44,388 bases of DNA from a bacterium (GTDB lineage: Bacteria > SZUA-79 > Acidulodesulfobacterales > Acidulodesulfobacteraceae). Positions 1-7,148 of the stretch are shown one piece after another. Position numbers and translations under genes: made by a program. Each line of letters opens with the position of its first letter. The stretch's first letter is position 1. The notes under the pieces are model-generated. The model saw only the letters and a program-made list of their open reading frames with translations, did not search any database and was not told the DNA's origin. Location of the stretch: NCBI GenBank assembly GCA_021812245.1, contig JAKAOK010000003.1:68528-112915 (forward strand), written 5' to 3'.

Positions 1-2
1 AA

Positions 3-527
3 CCCGGTGATACGCTTCTTGGAATAGCCTCTAAATACGGCGTACCGCTTCAAAATATCGAAAGATACAACGGGCTTAATAATTATTCTATGCTTAAAGT
101 GGGTGAAAGAATCACTATTCCGGGGGCGGCAGTCTCCCACATATCTTATGCCCGAAAAAATTATAGCAATGCCGGCTTAACTTATATTATAGTAAAACCG
201 GGTATGACTTTATGGAGTATATCCCAAAAATTTAACGTATCGTTGAACTTTATTAAAAACATAAACCATATAAGCGGAAACGATATTCATTCAGGGGAAA
301 AACTATTTTTAAAAGGCGGGGGGGGGCAAATTAGATATTCTTATATAAACAATAACCGATCCGGAACAAAAAATTCCGGATTATTATATTACAGGGTAAA
401 ATTCGGCGATTCTCTTTATGCTATATCGTCAAAATTTCATGACGACGTTAAAAATATAATGGCAGAAAATAATTTAAAAAATCCAAATTCTATCTACCCC
501 GGCGAAGTTCTTAAGATAACCAGATAA
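3..527 (+). CDS. LysM-repeat envelope protein, 3' part (5' end outside window)
   Basis: The open frame runs in from the window edge, so the start codon is not present; an internal ATG at 90 falls in the middle of a LysM domain and is not the true start. Three LysM domains are visible: one ending near codon 40 (opening PGDTLLGIASKYGV), one beginning YIIVKPGMTLWSISQKF, and one beginning YYRVKFGDSLYAISSKF at the C-terminus. LysM modules bind N-acetylglucosamine in peptidoglycan, so the protein probably acts in the periplasm. C-terminal LysM triplets are typical of MltD-like lytic transglycosylases and of LysM/M23 proteins; the missing N-terminus would decide. A run of nine G (318-326) encodes a Gly linker between domains 2 and 3. 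The stop is 3 nt before moeA, so the two are probably co-transcribed. The domain call is firm; the enzymatic role is unknown. Confidence 0.85.
   Translation, partial: PGDTLLGIASKYGVPLQNIERYNGLNNYSMLKVGERITIPGAAVSHISYARKNYSNAGLTYIIVKPGMTLWSISQKFNVSLNFIKNINHISGNDIHSGEKLFLKGGGGQIRYSYINNNRSGTKNSGLLYYRVKFGDSLYAISSKFHDDVKNIMAENNLKNPNSIYPGEVLKITR
318..326 (+). repeat. Poly-G tract (9 G) inside LysM gene
   Basis: Nine consecutive G residues in an AT-rich genome encode Gly codons between LysM domains 2 and 3. A gain or loss of one G would frameshift the gene and remove the third LysM domain. Such tracts can act as phase-variation switches by slipped-strand mispairing. Whether this one varies cannot be seen from a single sequence. 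Confidence 0.6.
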
Positions 528-530
528 AAA

Positions 531-1736
531 ATGATATCTTTCGACGAAGCATCCGAAATAATAAACTCTGCCGCCATATATCTAAAACCGGAAAACATAT
601 CCGTATTAAATGCATTAGGCAGGGTTTTATACAGCGACGTCGCATCTATGGTGAATTATCCTGCCGAAGACAATTCAGCAATGGACGGATATGCCGTAAA
701 TTCAAATATCGCTTCAAAAATAGGCGGCGGCGGTTTAAAATTAGAAATAGACAAAAAAGTTGTATATGCCGGAGGCGGTTTAAAAGTTCCCGCAAGACAA
801 GATTCAGCCTTGCGCATAATGACCGGGGGATACCTTCCCGAAACATTTAATACCGTAATACCAATCGAAGATGCCGTCGTTGAAGATAACCGCCTGATTA
901 TAAACTCTCCCTTAAAACCTAATAAAAATGTTAGGAAAAAGGGCGAGGACATAAAAAGCGGAGATACGATCTTAAATAAAAACGCAAGATTGACTCCGGA
1001 AAACATATCATTACTTGCATCCTGCAATATTAAGAAAATAAAGGCCTATGAAAAAATACCGGCATCTATTATTTCTACCGGCAACGAAATAATTGGTTTT
1101 AACCGGAAACATAGATACGGCAAAATCTATAATTCCAACGGGATATTGGCAGAAAACTTTTTATTGCAAAACGGATGCACCATAGTAAATAATGCCGTAT
1201 GCAAAGACAATTTAAAAGAAATAGGGGATGCTTTATCGAATTCTATAAAAATTAGCAAGATAATAATAACTTCCGCCGGTGCTTCTTTCGGCGATAAAGA
1301 TTTTACCGAAAAAGCCCTCGAATCCGTCGGGTTTAAAATTAAATTCAGGCAGGTAGCCATAAAACCGGCCAAACCTTTCTCATTTGGGTTAATTAATAAA
1401 AAAATACCCGTTTTTATGCTTCCCGGAAATCCCGTTGCATTTTATACGTGTTTAGCCGTATTCGTAAAACCGTTTATAAACAAGCATATTAAAATAAACA
1501 GCCGTATGCGTATAATCAAATCAAAATCTTCATTTGAATATATTAAAAACAACAAGAGAAGAGAATTTATCCCTGCACGTACTTTTTATAAAGACGGCGC
1601 CATATATTCGGAAATATATAAAAAATCAGGACCGGCAATGATAAGCTCCTTTGGTTATATGAATTCTATCGTATCCGTTCCTGAAAGCGCCTCTATGGTA
1701 TATATGGACGAACTGCTGGATACATACCTGATTTAA
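531..1736 (+). CDS. moeA: Molybdopterin molybdenumtransferase MoeA
   Basis: MoeA inserts molybdate (or tungstate) into adenylylated molybdopterin in the last step of molybdenum cofactor synthesis, in the cytoplasm. At 401 aa it has the family's usual length. Motifs in order: the N-terminal NSAMDGYAV signature, RIMTGGYLPE followed by a VIPIED segment, the GEDIKSGD turn, ISTGNEI at the start of the MPT-binding (MoaB-like) domain, ITSAGASFGDKDF, and the C-terminal KPAKPFSFG and MLPGNPVAF segments. The ATG lies 3 nt after the LysM gene stop and has no clear Shine-Dalgarno, so translation is probably coupled. A Mo- or W-dependent oxidoreductase must exist elsewhere. Its place between a wall-binding protein and a response regulator gives no functional hint. 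Confidence 0.95.
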   Translation: MISFDEASEIINSAAIYLKPENISVLNALGRVLYSDVASMVNYPAEDNSAMDGYAVNSNIASKIGGGGLKLEIDKKVVYAGGGLKVPARQDSALRIMTGGYLPETFNTVIPIEDAVVEDNRLIINSPLKPNKNVRKKGEDIKSGDTILNKNARLTPENISLLASCNIKKIKAYEKIPASIISTGNEIIGFNRKHRYGKIYNSNGILAENFLLQNGCTIVNNAVCKDNLKEIGDALSNSIKISKIIITSAGASFGDKDFTEKALESVGFKIKFRQVAIKPAKPFSFGLINKKIPVFMLPGNPVAFYTCLAVFVKPFINKHIKINSRMRIIKSKSSFEYIKNNKRREFIPARTFYKDGAIYSEIYKKSGPAMISSFGYMNSIVSVPESASMVYMDELLDTYLI

Positions 1737-1745
1737 TAATAAATT

Positions 1746-3197
1746 ATGAAAAAACATAAAATCTTAATCGTCGACGACGAGCAAAGTTTGGTTTACGTAC
1801 TAAAAAAACTTCTGGAAGACGAATTTATTATTTATACCGCTTCCGACGGAGAAGAAGCGCTGTCGTATATCAAACAGAATGAATATTTTGCGGTATTTTT
1901 GGATATAAGGATTCCAAAAATTAACGGCATGGAAATTTTGTCTCATACAAGACAGTTAATTAACAAACCTAACGTTATAATTATGACCGCCCAGAATACT
2001 ATGGTAAACGCGATAGACGCCATGAAACAGGGTGCATATGATTATATAACGAAACCTTTTGAATTAGACGAAATTCTTGGCATAATAGAAAAAATAAAAA
2101 AGAACGAAAATCTAGAAAATAAAAAATTAGAAAAATCGGAAGATTTTCTGGATACTCTGCTGGTAGGCAAATCCAAAACTATGCAGGAAGTTTTCAAGAC
2201 TATCGGTAAGTTATCCCATAACAACGTTACGGTATTAATCTTGGGGGAGTCGGGCACTGGTAAAGAACTTGTCGCAAGAGCCATACATTTAAACAGCGTA
2301 AGAAACGACAAGCCGTTTATTGTCGTAAATACTCCATCCGTTCCCTCGGAACTACTTGAATCCGAACTGTTCGGTCACGAAAAGGGTTCATATACCGGCG
2401 CAAACGAAAAAAAAGAGGGAAAATTTATAAGCGCAAACGGCGGAACTATCTTTTTAGACGAAATAGGAGATATGCCCTTAAATCTTCAGGCTAAACTCTT
2501 ACGCGTTATACAAGAAAAAGAAGTTGAACCGGTGGGCTCCAATAAAACGGTCAAAATCGACGTCAGAATTATTGCCGCTACAAATAAAAATCTTAAATCG
2601 ATGGTTAAAAACGCAAAATTCAGGGAAGATTTATACTATCGCCTTAACGTCATAGAAATTACACTGCCTCCTTTAAGAGAACGAAAATCTGATATACCTA
2701 TTTTAGCCAACTTTTTTATAAAGAAGTTTTCTGAAGAACTTAATATCGCCGAAAAACAGTTGAGCGGCAATGCCCTTTCATTTCTTCAATCATACAATTT
2801 TCCCGGAAATATCAGGGAACTCGAAAACGCTATCAGGAGATGTATGGTTATGTCTCCCTCTTCTATATTGGATTCCGATGATTTCAAGGAAATATTAAAC
2901 AACGGCGAAAAAAATTTAAGCATCGATAAATATTTAAAAGATAAAAAAACGGAAATAGATCCTTTTGAAGACATTATAAGACGTAAGATAAAAAATTATG
3001 CAGAAAAAATCAAAGATGCCGAAATCAACGATGTTTATAGATCCATAATGGGTTTGACCGAAAAAATAATTATAGAAGAAATCCTTAATTTATATAATTT
3101 TAACCAACTGAAAGTTTCCAAGTTTTTAGGAATTAACAGAAATACGCTGCGGAAAAAAATAAATGAATACAAAATAGATTTAAAAAAAGCAAATTAA
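1746..3197 (+). CDS. NtrC-family sigma-54-dependent response regulator
   Basis: A three-part transcription activator of 483 aa. The N-terminal receiver has the acidic pair D10/D11, the phospho-acceptor D53 in VFLDIRIP, T81 and K103. The AAA+ domain has Walker A GESGTGKE (about 168-175), the sigma-54 contact loop GSYTGA (about 214-219; GAFTGA in classic members), Walker B GGTIFLDEIGD and the sensor region LRERKSDIP. The last 45 residues form a Fis-type helix-turn-helix with NRNTLRKKINEY. Once phosphorylated it should remodel RNA polymerase-sigma54 at -24/-12 promoters. No histidine kinase is encoded nearby, so its partner is unknown. The start lies 9 nt after the moeA stop, without a Shine-Dalgarno. 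Its stop codon overlaps that of the convergent diguanylate cyclase gene. Confidence 0.95.
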   Translation: MKKHKILIVDDEQSLVYVLKKLLEDEFIIYTASDGEEALSYIKQNEYFAVFLDIRIPKINGMEILSHTRQLINKPNVIIMTAQNTMVNAIDAMKQGAYDYITKPFELDEILGIIEKIKKNENLENKKLEKSEDFLDTLLVGKSKTMQEVFKTIGKLSHNNVTVLILGESGTGKELVARAIHLNSVRNDKPFIVVNTPSVPSELLESELFGHEKGSYTGANEKKEGKFISANGGTIFLDEIGDMPLNLQAKLLRVIQEKEVEPVGSNKTVKIDVRIIAATNKNLKSMVKNAKFREDLYYRLNVIEITLPPLRERKSDIPILANFFIKKFSEELNIAEKQLSGNALSFLQSYNFPGNIRELENAIRRCMVMSPSSILDSDDFKEILNNGEKNLSIDKYLKDKKTEIDPFEDIIRRKIKNYAEKIKDAEINDVYRSIMGLTEKIIIEEILNLYNFNQLKVSKFLGINRNTLRKKINEYKIDLKKAN

Positions 3198-5137
3198 TAC
3201 TCTTCTTCTTTCCACATCTCTTTAGTAAACCTTACGACTTTATTCCTTCCATTCTCTTTTGCTTCATAAAGGGCAACATCTGAATATTTAACCGCCTGCC
3301 AGAACTTGTCCGAATCCGCTGGATATTCGCAGACCCCTATGCTTATGGTCTTTTTAATGACCACTCCGCCCGGTATCTCCAGCGGCGACGATTCGACGGC
3401 TTTCCTGATTTTTTCGGCGATAACAATGCCTTCCCCTTCTTTTATGTCTATCAAAAGGGCAAGAAATTCCTCGCCGCCGAATCTAACGGCGATATCGGAA
3501 CTCCTTATACCTTTTTTTATCTGCTTAGAAACATTTCTTAGGACTACGTCGCCGTTGTCGTGACCGTATTTATCGTTTACTTCCTTAAAGTGGTCCACGT
3601 CTAACATTAAAATTCCCAAATTGGTACCGCGGCGTTTTATACCGGCAACGATATTTTCGGAAGATTCGTCCAAATATCTCCTGTTGTATAGACCGGTAAG
3701 CTGATCTACTATCGACTGCTCTTTTAAGAGATCCATTAATTTTCTTGATTCGATAACCGGAGATGCTTCCGCAAGATAACCTTTAACATAGGGTATCATC
3801 CAGTGGACAAAATCCGCCACATCGTTGTCGAATATAAGCTGTAAAATCATTCCGACTTTGCCGCCTATATATATAGGAATACAATAGTGATTATACTTTT
3901 CGTCGCAAGTTTTGCCCGTCCCGCCTTCGTTTTCTTCGGGAATGTTAAACTTAAAATTAGGACAGATGCACGGGAAGTTGACGGAATCCACGTCGCCGCC
4001 GGTTCTTTTTGCCCTGCAGACATCCGCGTCTTCTAAAGACGACATGCCGCACCACATATCGTCTTTGCCCAAGTTAATCTTAGAGCCGACGGTAAGAAGG
4101 CTCATTTTATTGTTATCGCCTACTTCATATATCGCGTAATTTTCAAAACTCATATAGTCCCTGATAATGGACTCTATTCTTCTTATTATATCTTTTTTAG
4201 TCCTGTCCTTTTCTATTACTCTTTTAAAATTATAAATCCTTACGAGCTCATTTATAATTTTTATAGTATCTTTAAGATAATTATCGGTTTTCAGAACGGT
4301 ATATCCAATTAAAGTCGAAACTTTAGAATTGATGTCGGATAGTATTTCTTTTAGACTTTTAGAGGTTTCGTTAAGGGTTCTTGCAACTTTGCCGGCTTCG
4401 TCCTCGGGAAGACCTTTTTCGTCTATTAATGCTCCGTCCATTTCTCCGTCTTTAAGGTTTTCCAGACCCAGTTCGATTTTTTGAAATAAAGAAATATACG
4501 GGTTTAAAAACCTGAAAAACGCCAGCACCAGTATAACTAAGAATATAAAGAATATTATAGAAGTCTGCATGATAGTCCTGAAAGTCGCAACTCTCACGGA
4601 AGTAAGATTCATAGTTAGACTGATATCTCCTAAAACAGCGCCTGACTTGACTTTATGGCACATAAGGCAATCGACTGCTCCAGTACTGGTAGCTTTATAG
4701 GGAATTATTACGCGGTATTTTACTGAATTAAACGTTTCGTCTAATTTTTCTATTTTTTTTCCGGTTGCAAGCACGTATTTTTCGTCCACGGTAGTTGGTT
4801 TTTCGCTTTTAAATCCCGGGCCAAACTGCTTATCTACCAGATTGCCCCTTATAATGGAAATATTCCGGATATCTACCTGTTTGGAGGCTTTTTTAAGCCT
4901 TTGAATAAATATCTTCCTGTTCTGGATGACGCCCATCACCATCAAAGACGTTAAGCTGTCCTTCACGACCTTGGCGATAGTTTTTGAACGGATTTTTGCT
5001 TCGCTTATAGATTCCTGCCTGAAACTCAAGGCAAAAATTATGTCTATAATAACGAACAGGACGACAAGGAGTATAACTATCCTTGAAATTATTTTGATTT
5101 CAAGGGATTTATTTGTTTTTTTTATTTTTTTGAACAT
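3194..5137 (-). CDS. Membrane diguanylate cyclase with periplasmic haem-type CxxCH motif
   Basis: A 647-aa two-TM sensor with a C-terminal GGDEF domain that should make cyclic di-GMP. Order: TM1 (about 18-39), a periplasmic domain of roughly 150 residues with one CLMCH motif (157-161) typical of covalent c-type haem, TM2 (about 191-210), a HAMP-like linker, and a GAF-like region carrying six cysteines (363, 374, 390, 392, 411, 419). The GGDEF domain follows, with VDQLTGLYNRR and the active-site GGEEF (554-558). An RSSD I-site (545-548) five residues upstream predicts product feedback inhibition. The architecture suggests a redox, oxygen or NO sensor; haem attachment is inferred from the motif and predicted topology. 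It is convergent with the NtrC-type gene (stops overlap) and has its own promoter very close to the ATG. Confidence 0.92.
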   Translation of the reverse strand: MFKKIKKTNKSLEIKIISRIVILLVVLFVIIDIIFALSFRQESISEAKIRSKTIAKVVKDSLTSLMVMGVIQNRKIFIQRLKKASKQVDIRNISIIRGNLVDKQFGPGFKSEKPTTVDEKYVLATGKKIEKLDETFNSVKYRVIIPYKATSTGAVDCLMCHKVKSGAVLGDISLTMNLTSVRVATFRTIMQTSIIFFIFLVILVLAFFRFLNPYISLFQKIELGLENLKDGEMDGALIDEKGLPEDEAGKVARTLNETSKSLKEILSDINSKVSTLIGYTVLKTDNYLKDTIKIINELVRIYNFKRVIEKDRTKKDIIRRIESIIRDYMSFENYAIYEVGDNNKMSLLTVGSKINLGKDDMWCGMSSLEDADVCRAKRTGGDVDSVNFPCICPNFKFNIPEENEGGTGKTCDEKYNHYCIPIYIGGKVGMILQLIFDNDVADFVHWMIPYVKGYLAEASPVIESRKLMDLLKEQSIVDQLTGLYNRRYLDESSENIVAGIKRRGTNLGILMLDVDHFKEVNDKYGHDNGDVVLRNVSKQIKKGIRSSDIAVRFGGEEFLALLIDIKEGEGIVIAEKIRKAVESSPLEIPGGVVIKKTISIGVCEYPADSDKFWQAVKYSDVALYEAKENGRNKVVRFTKEMWKEEEY

Positions 5138-5148
5138 AGTTAAAACTA

Positions 5149-5178
5149 TTTATATCATAAAATTAAAAATGTATGCAA
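5149..5178 (-). promoter_or_regulatory. Predicted promoter of the diguanylate cyclase gene
   Basis: On the - strand a -35 like TTGCAT (5173-5178) and a -10 TATAAA (5149-5154) are 18 bp apart, with a TG one base upstream of the -10 (extended -10). The expected transcription start, near 5142, is only about 5 nt from the ATG at 5137, which lacks a Shine-Dalgarno, so the transcript may be leaderless. Confidence 0.5.
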
Positions 5179-5297
5179 ACTATATTTATTTTATTTAACG
5201 ATAAACATTATTTTCCTTTATTTTTTTAATTAAACCGTCAAGAATTCTTATAACCTAATCTTTCTCTAAATATTCTCATATATTTTCTCCAGAAATT

Positions 5298-5417
5298 TTA
5301 ATGAATTTTGAATACGTTCACGGTTTTTACTAATTCCGAGGCAAGATGCGCCACCTCCTCCGCCGCAAACATAATGATTACGGAAACAAGCAGTTTGCCG
5401 TTGATTGTTTTAAACAT
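5298..5417 (-). CDS. Possible 39-aa single-TM peptide
   Basis: An ATG at 5417 opens a 39-codon frame ending in TAA at 5298. It is preceded by GGGGTGG, a plausible Shine-Dalgarno, 4 nt upstream. The product has a short basic start, a hydrophobic stretch (LLVSVIIMFAA, about 9-19) and an amphipathic C-terminal tail ending VNVFKIH, so it could be a small membrane peptide. I recognise no family. It lies upstream of the diguanylate cyclase gene on the same strand, in a gene-poor region with decayed sequences, so it could also be a remnant. Support is the ribosome-binding site and the membrane-peptide-like composition only. Confidence 0.3.
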   Translation of the reverse strand: MFKTINGKLLVSVIIMFAAEEVAHLASELVKTVNVFKIH

Positions 5418-5571
5418 AATCCACCCCTATTTTTTTAAAAAAACTTATTTATCCCCGGACATATTGCTTGTTTATTTTAATTTTCATTATCAAGAATAGT
5501 TAAAAAATTAAAAAATCCATCGAGGCCGCCTGTCAGATAATTGTTATTAAATAGGTATAATTTAGTTTAAT

Positions 5572-5598
5572 ATTATTTTTAATTTAATTAAAAATAAT
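5572..5598. repeat. AT-only inverted repeat
   Basis: Two perfect 12-bp arms, ATTATTTTTAAT and ATTAAAAATAAT, flank a 3-nt centre. The stem contains no G or C, so it is thermodynamically weak and could arise by chance in AT-rich DNA. A role as protein-binding site or terminator is not evident. Confidence 0.4.
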
Positions 5599-5622
5599 AG
5601 ATATAATAATACCCTCCCCGCC

Positions 5623-5669
5623 GAAATGTCAAGGAAATTTTTTTTTGTCAAGGCAATTTAGAAATGTCC
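5623..5669. repeat. Imperfect direct repeats, possible IS-end remnant
   Basis: TGTCAAGGAAATTT starts at 5627 and TGTCAAGGCAATTT at 5646; GAAATGTC occurs at 5623 and again at 5661. Repeated TGTCAAG/GAAATGTC-type blocks resemble the multi-copy terminal repeats of some IS21-like elements. No transposase and no matching second end are present, so this would be a solo end or a decayed copy. The repeats are seen; the IS link is a recollection, not tested. Confidence 0.3.
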
Positions 5670-5699
5670 TCTTTTGGTTAAAATTAATATATTTCGTAA

Positions 5700-5776
5700 G
5701 GCGGATGAAAACCCGGAGCAATACTCTTGAAGCGAAAGCGAAAAGAGTTTGCGCAGGGTTTTAATTTTCATCCGCC
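5700..5776. repeat. 77-bp imperfect palindrome (REP/MITE-like or structured RNA)
   Basis: Outer arms GGCGGATGAAAA (5700-5711) and TTTTCATCCGCC (5765-5776) are perfect complements over 12 bp. Inside, CCC/GGG, GCAA/TTGC and ACTCTT/AAGAGT also pair in nested order around a purine-rich loop, so the whole segment folds into one long interrupted hairpin. There is no run of T after it on either strand to make it a standard terminator. It lies next to a decayed gene, where extragenic repeats are common. Confidence 0.6.
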
Positions 5777-5788
5777 GTCTGCGAAAGT

Positions 5789-6158
5789 TTAGGTTTGAAA
5801 TTTTTTCCTTTCCGTTTCCAATAAACGTTCGCTTTCCGAAAGTTTGTATATTTCTTTGCGCATAGAGTCTAATTCAACTTTAAGTTCGTCTTTTTTGTAT
5901 AATTTCTTTATAATTTTCCATATCTTTTCCAACAATCTCCACTATGGCTTTAACTTCTTCTATAATCTTTTAACTTTTTTTACGTCGAGATAATTGCCTG
6001 CTTTAAACTCGCCGGAAAAAACTCGAAAATCGCCGTCTCCGGTTTCATTTGATTTTGCCAGACGTTTTTTTGAAAAACAATAAATATTCTTCTCTTCCAA
6101 GATTAACGACTTTGAATGCTTCGCCTTTTTTGTTCTTTATCTGAACATATAGATCCAT
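5789..6158 (-). pseudogene. Frameshifted remnant of a small unknown protein gene
   Basis: Reading from an ATG at 6158, the - strand encodes MDLYVQIKNKKGEAFKVVN and continues to a TGA at 6045. A shift of frame near there continues as a coherent KSNETGDGDFRVFSGEFKAG segment. Another shift gives IIEEVKAIVEIVGKD, and a last one gives a charged helix (DELKVELDSMRKEIYKLSE) ending at TAA 5789. Lysine/glutamate-rich, protein-like composition persists across the frames, which is how a decayed gene looks. At least three frameshifts would be needed to restore about 120 codons. I do not recognise the family. Sequencing errors could mimic this, but three in 370 bp is unlikely. Confidence 0.55.
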
Positions 6159-6227
6159 AAATTTTAAATTTTTCTACTATTAAAATCCTAATCAAACCTT
6201 ATGATACGACTTTTATCATTTACCGCA

Positions 6228-7118
6228 TTAATTTTCAAAAGGATTTATATGCACCATAACGTCGTTTATATAAATATTGGACGACATAAGACTGCTCTTT
6301 ACGTTTTCCGCAATATCGTGGGACATTTTAACCGTCATATTTTGATTGATTTCTATTTCTACGTCTATATAAAAATACGGACCGGATTTCCTGACTTTTA
6401 TATCCGTAATTTTTTCTACTCCCTTAACGGAGGTAATTATATTTTTTATTTTATCTACCACAAAGAGCGGAGGACTTTCGTCCATAAGATTGCCTATGGA
6501 TTCCCTGATAAGCTTTAATGCCAGCCTGAATATAAAAAAACTGACGACTATTCCGGCTATAGGGTCCATATAGTAATATCCTTTTATGGCAAAAAGTATC
6601 CCTACTACTACGGCCAGGGATACGATGACGTCGCTTCTGTGGTCATAAGCGGTCGCAATCAGTCCCGTAGATTTTAAAAGATTGCCCCACCGGAGCGTCC
6701 ATTTATACAGGATTTCTTTGACTACCACGGTCGCAAGAGCTACTATCAAGGTGTCTATCGCCGGTTTTTCGTAATAATGGAAATATAATTTATAAGCGGA
6801 AACTCCTATTATAGAAAATCCAAAAAGTATTAATATCAATGCGACTATAAAAGTCGCAATCATTTCGGCTTTTGCATGACCGTACGGATGCTCTTTGTCC
6901 TGAGGTTTGCTCGATATCTTAAAGGACGTGTAAACGACAAATCCGGCAAATATATCGGAGAGAGAATTGAAGCCGTCGGCTACAAGCGCTTCGGAATTTC
7001 CGACGATCCCCACATAAAACTTGGCAATCGTCAATATTAAATTTACGAAAATACCTACGTAAGAAATAAATTTTAACTTATTGAATATATTTTCGCGGCT
7101 GATATTAAAAGGTTTCAA
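6228..7118 (-). CDS. Cation diffusion facilitator, probably Mn(II)-type
   Basis: A 296-aa CDF exporter with six predicted TM helices and a C-terminal cytoplasmic ferredoxin-like domain. The family signature HPYGHAKAE follows TM3. The transport site is formed by N51-x3-D55 in TM2 (NSLSD) and D158-x3-D162 in TM5 (DHRSD). This N-D/D-D quartet is the arrangement described for Mn-exporting MntE/MneP proteins; Zn exporters carry H-D-H-D or D-D-H-D. Mn export is therefore inferred; Fe or another divalent metal is possible. The start is a TTG at 7118, which lacks a good Shine-Dalgarno. It follows purN by 30 nt on the same strand, so it is probably the last gene of the pur unit. Confidence 0.85.
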   Translation of the reverse strand: MKPFNISRENIFNKLKFISYVGIFVNLILTIAKFYVGIVGNSEALVADGFNSLSDIFAGFVVYTSFKISSKPQDKEHPYGHAKAEMIATFIVALILILFGFSIIGVSAYKLYFHYYEKPAIDTLIVALATVVVKEILYKWTLRWGNLLKSTGLIATAYDHRSDVIVSLAVVVGILFAIKGYYYMDPIAGIVVSFFIFRLALKLIRESIGNLMDESPPLFVVDKIKNIITSVKGVEKITDIKVRKSGPYFYIDVEIEINQNMTVKMSHDIAENVKSSLMSSNIYINDVMVHINPFEN

Positions 7119-7148
7119 ATTTATAGCGGCATTAATAGTTTATATTAA

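Larger units (their letters stand above)
5418..6227. other. Gene-poor spacer with repeats and a decayed gene
   Basis: This stretch of about 0.8 kb holds no intact gene that I can support. It contains, in order, an AT-only hairpin, imperfect direct repeats resembling an insertion-sequence end, a 77-bp imperfect palindrome and a frameshifted pseudogene, each listed separately. The concentration of repeats and decay suggests an old insertion site between the diguanylate cyclase and the cation transporter genes. Confidence 0.6.

Noticed and set aside
5572-5598. AT-only inverted repeat as a terminator
   Set aside because: The stem has no G or C and no expressed gene ends nearby on either strand.
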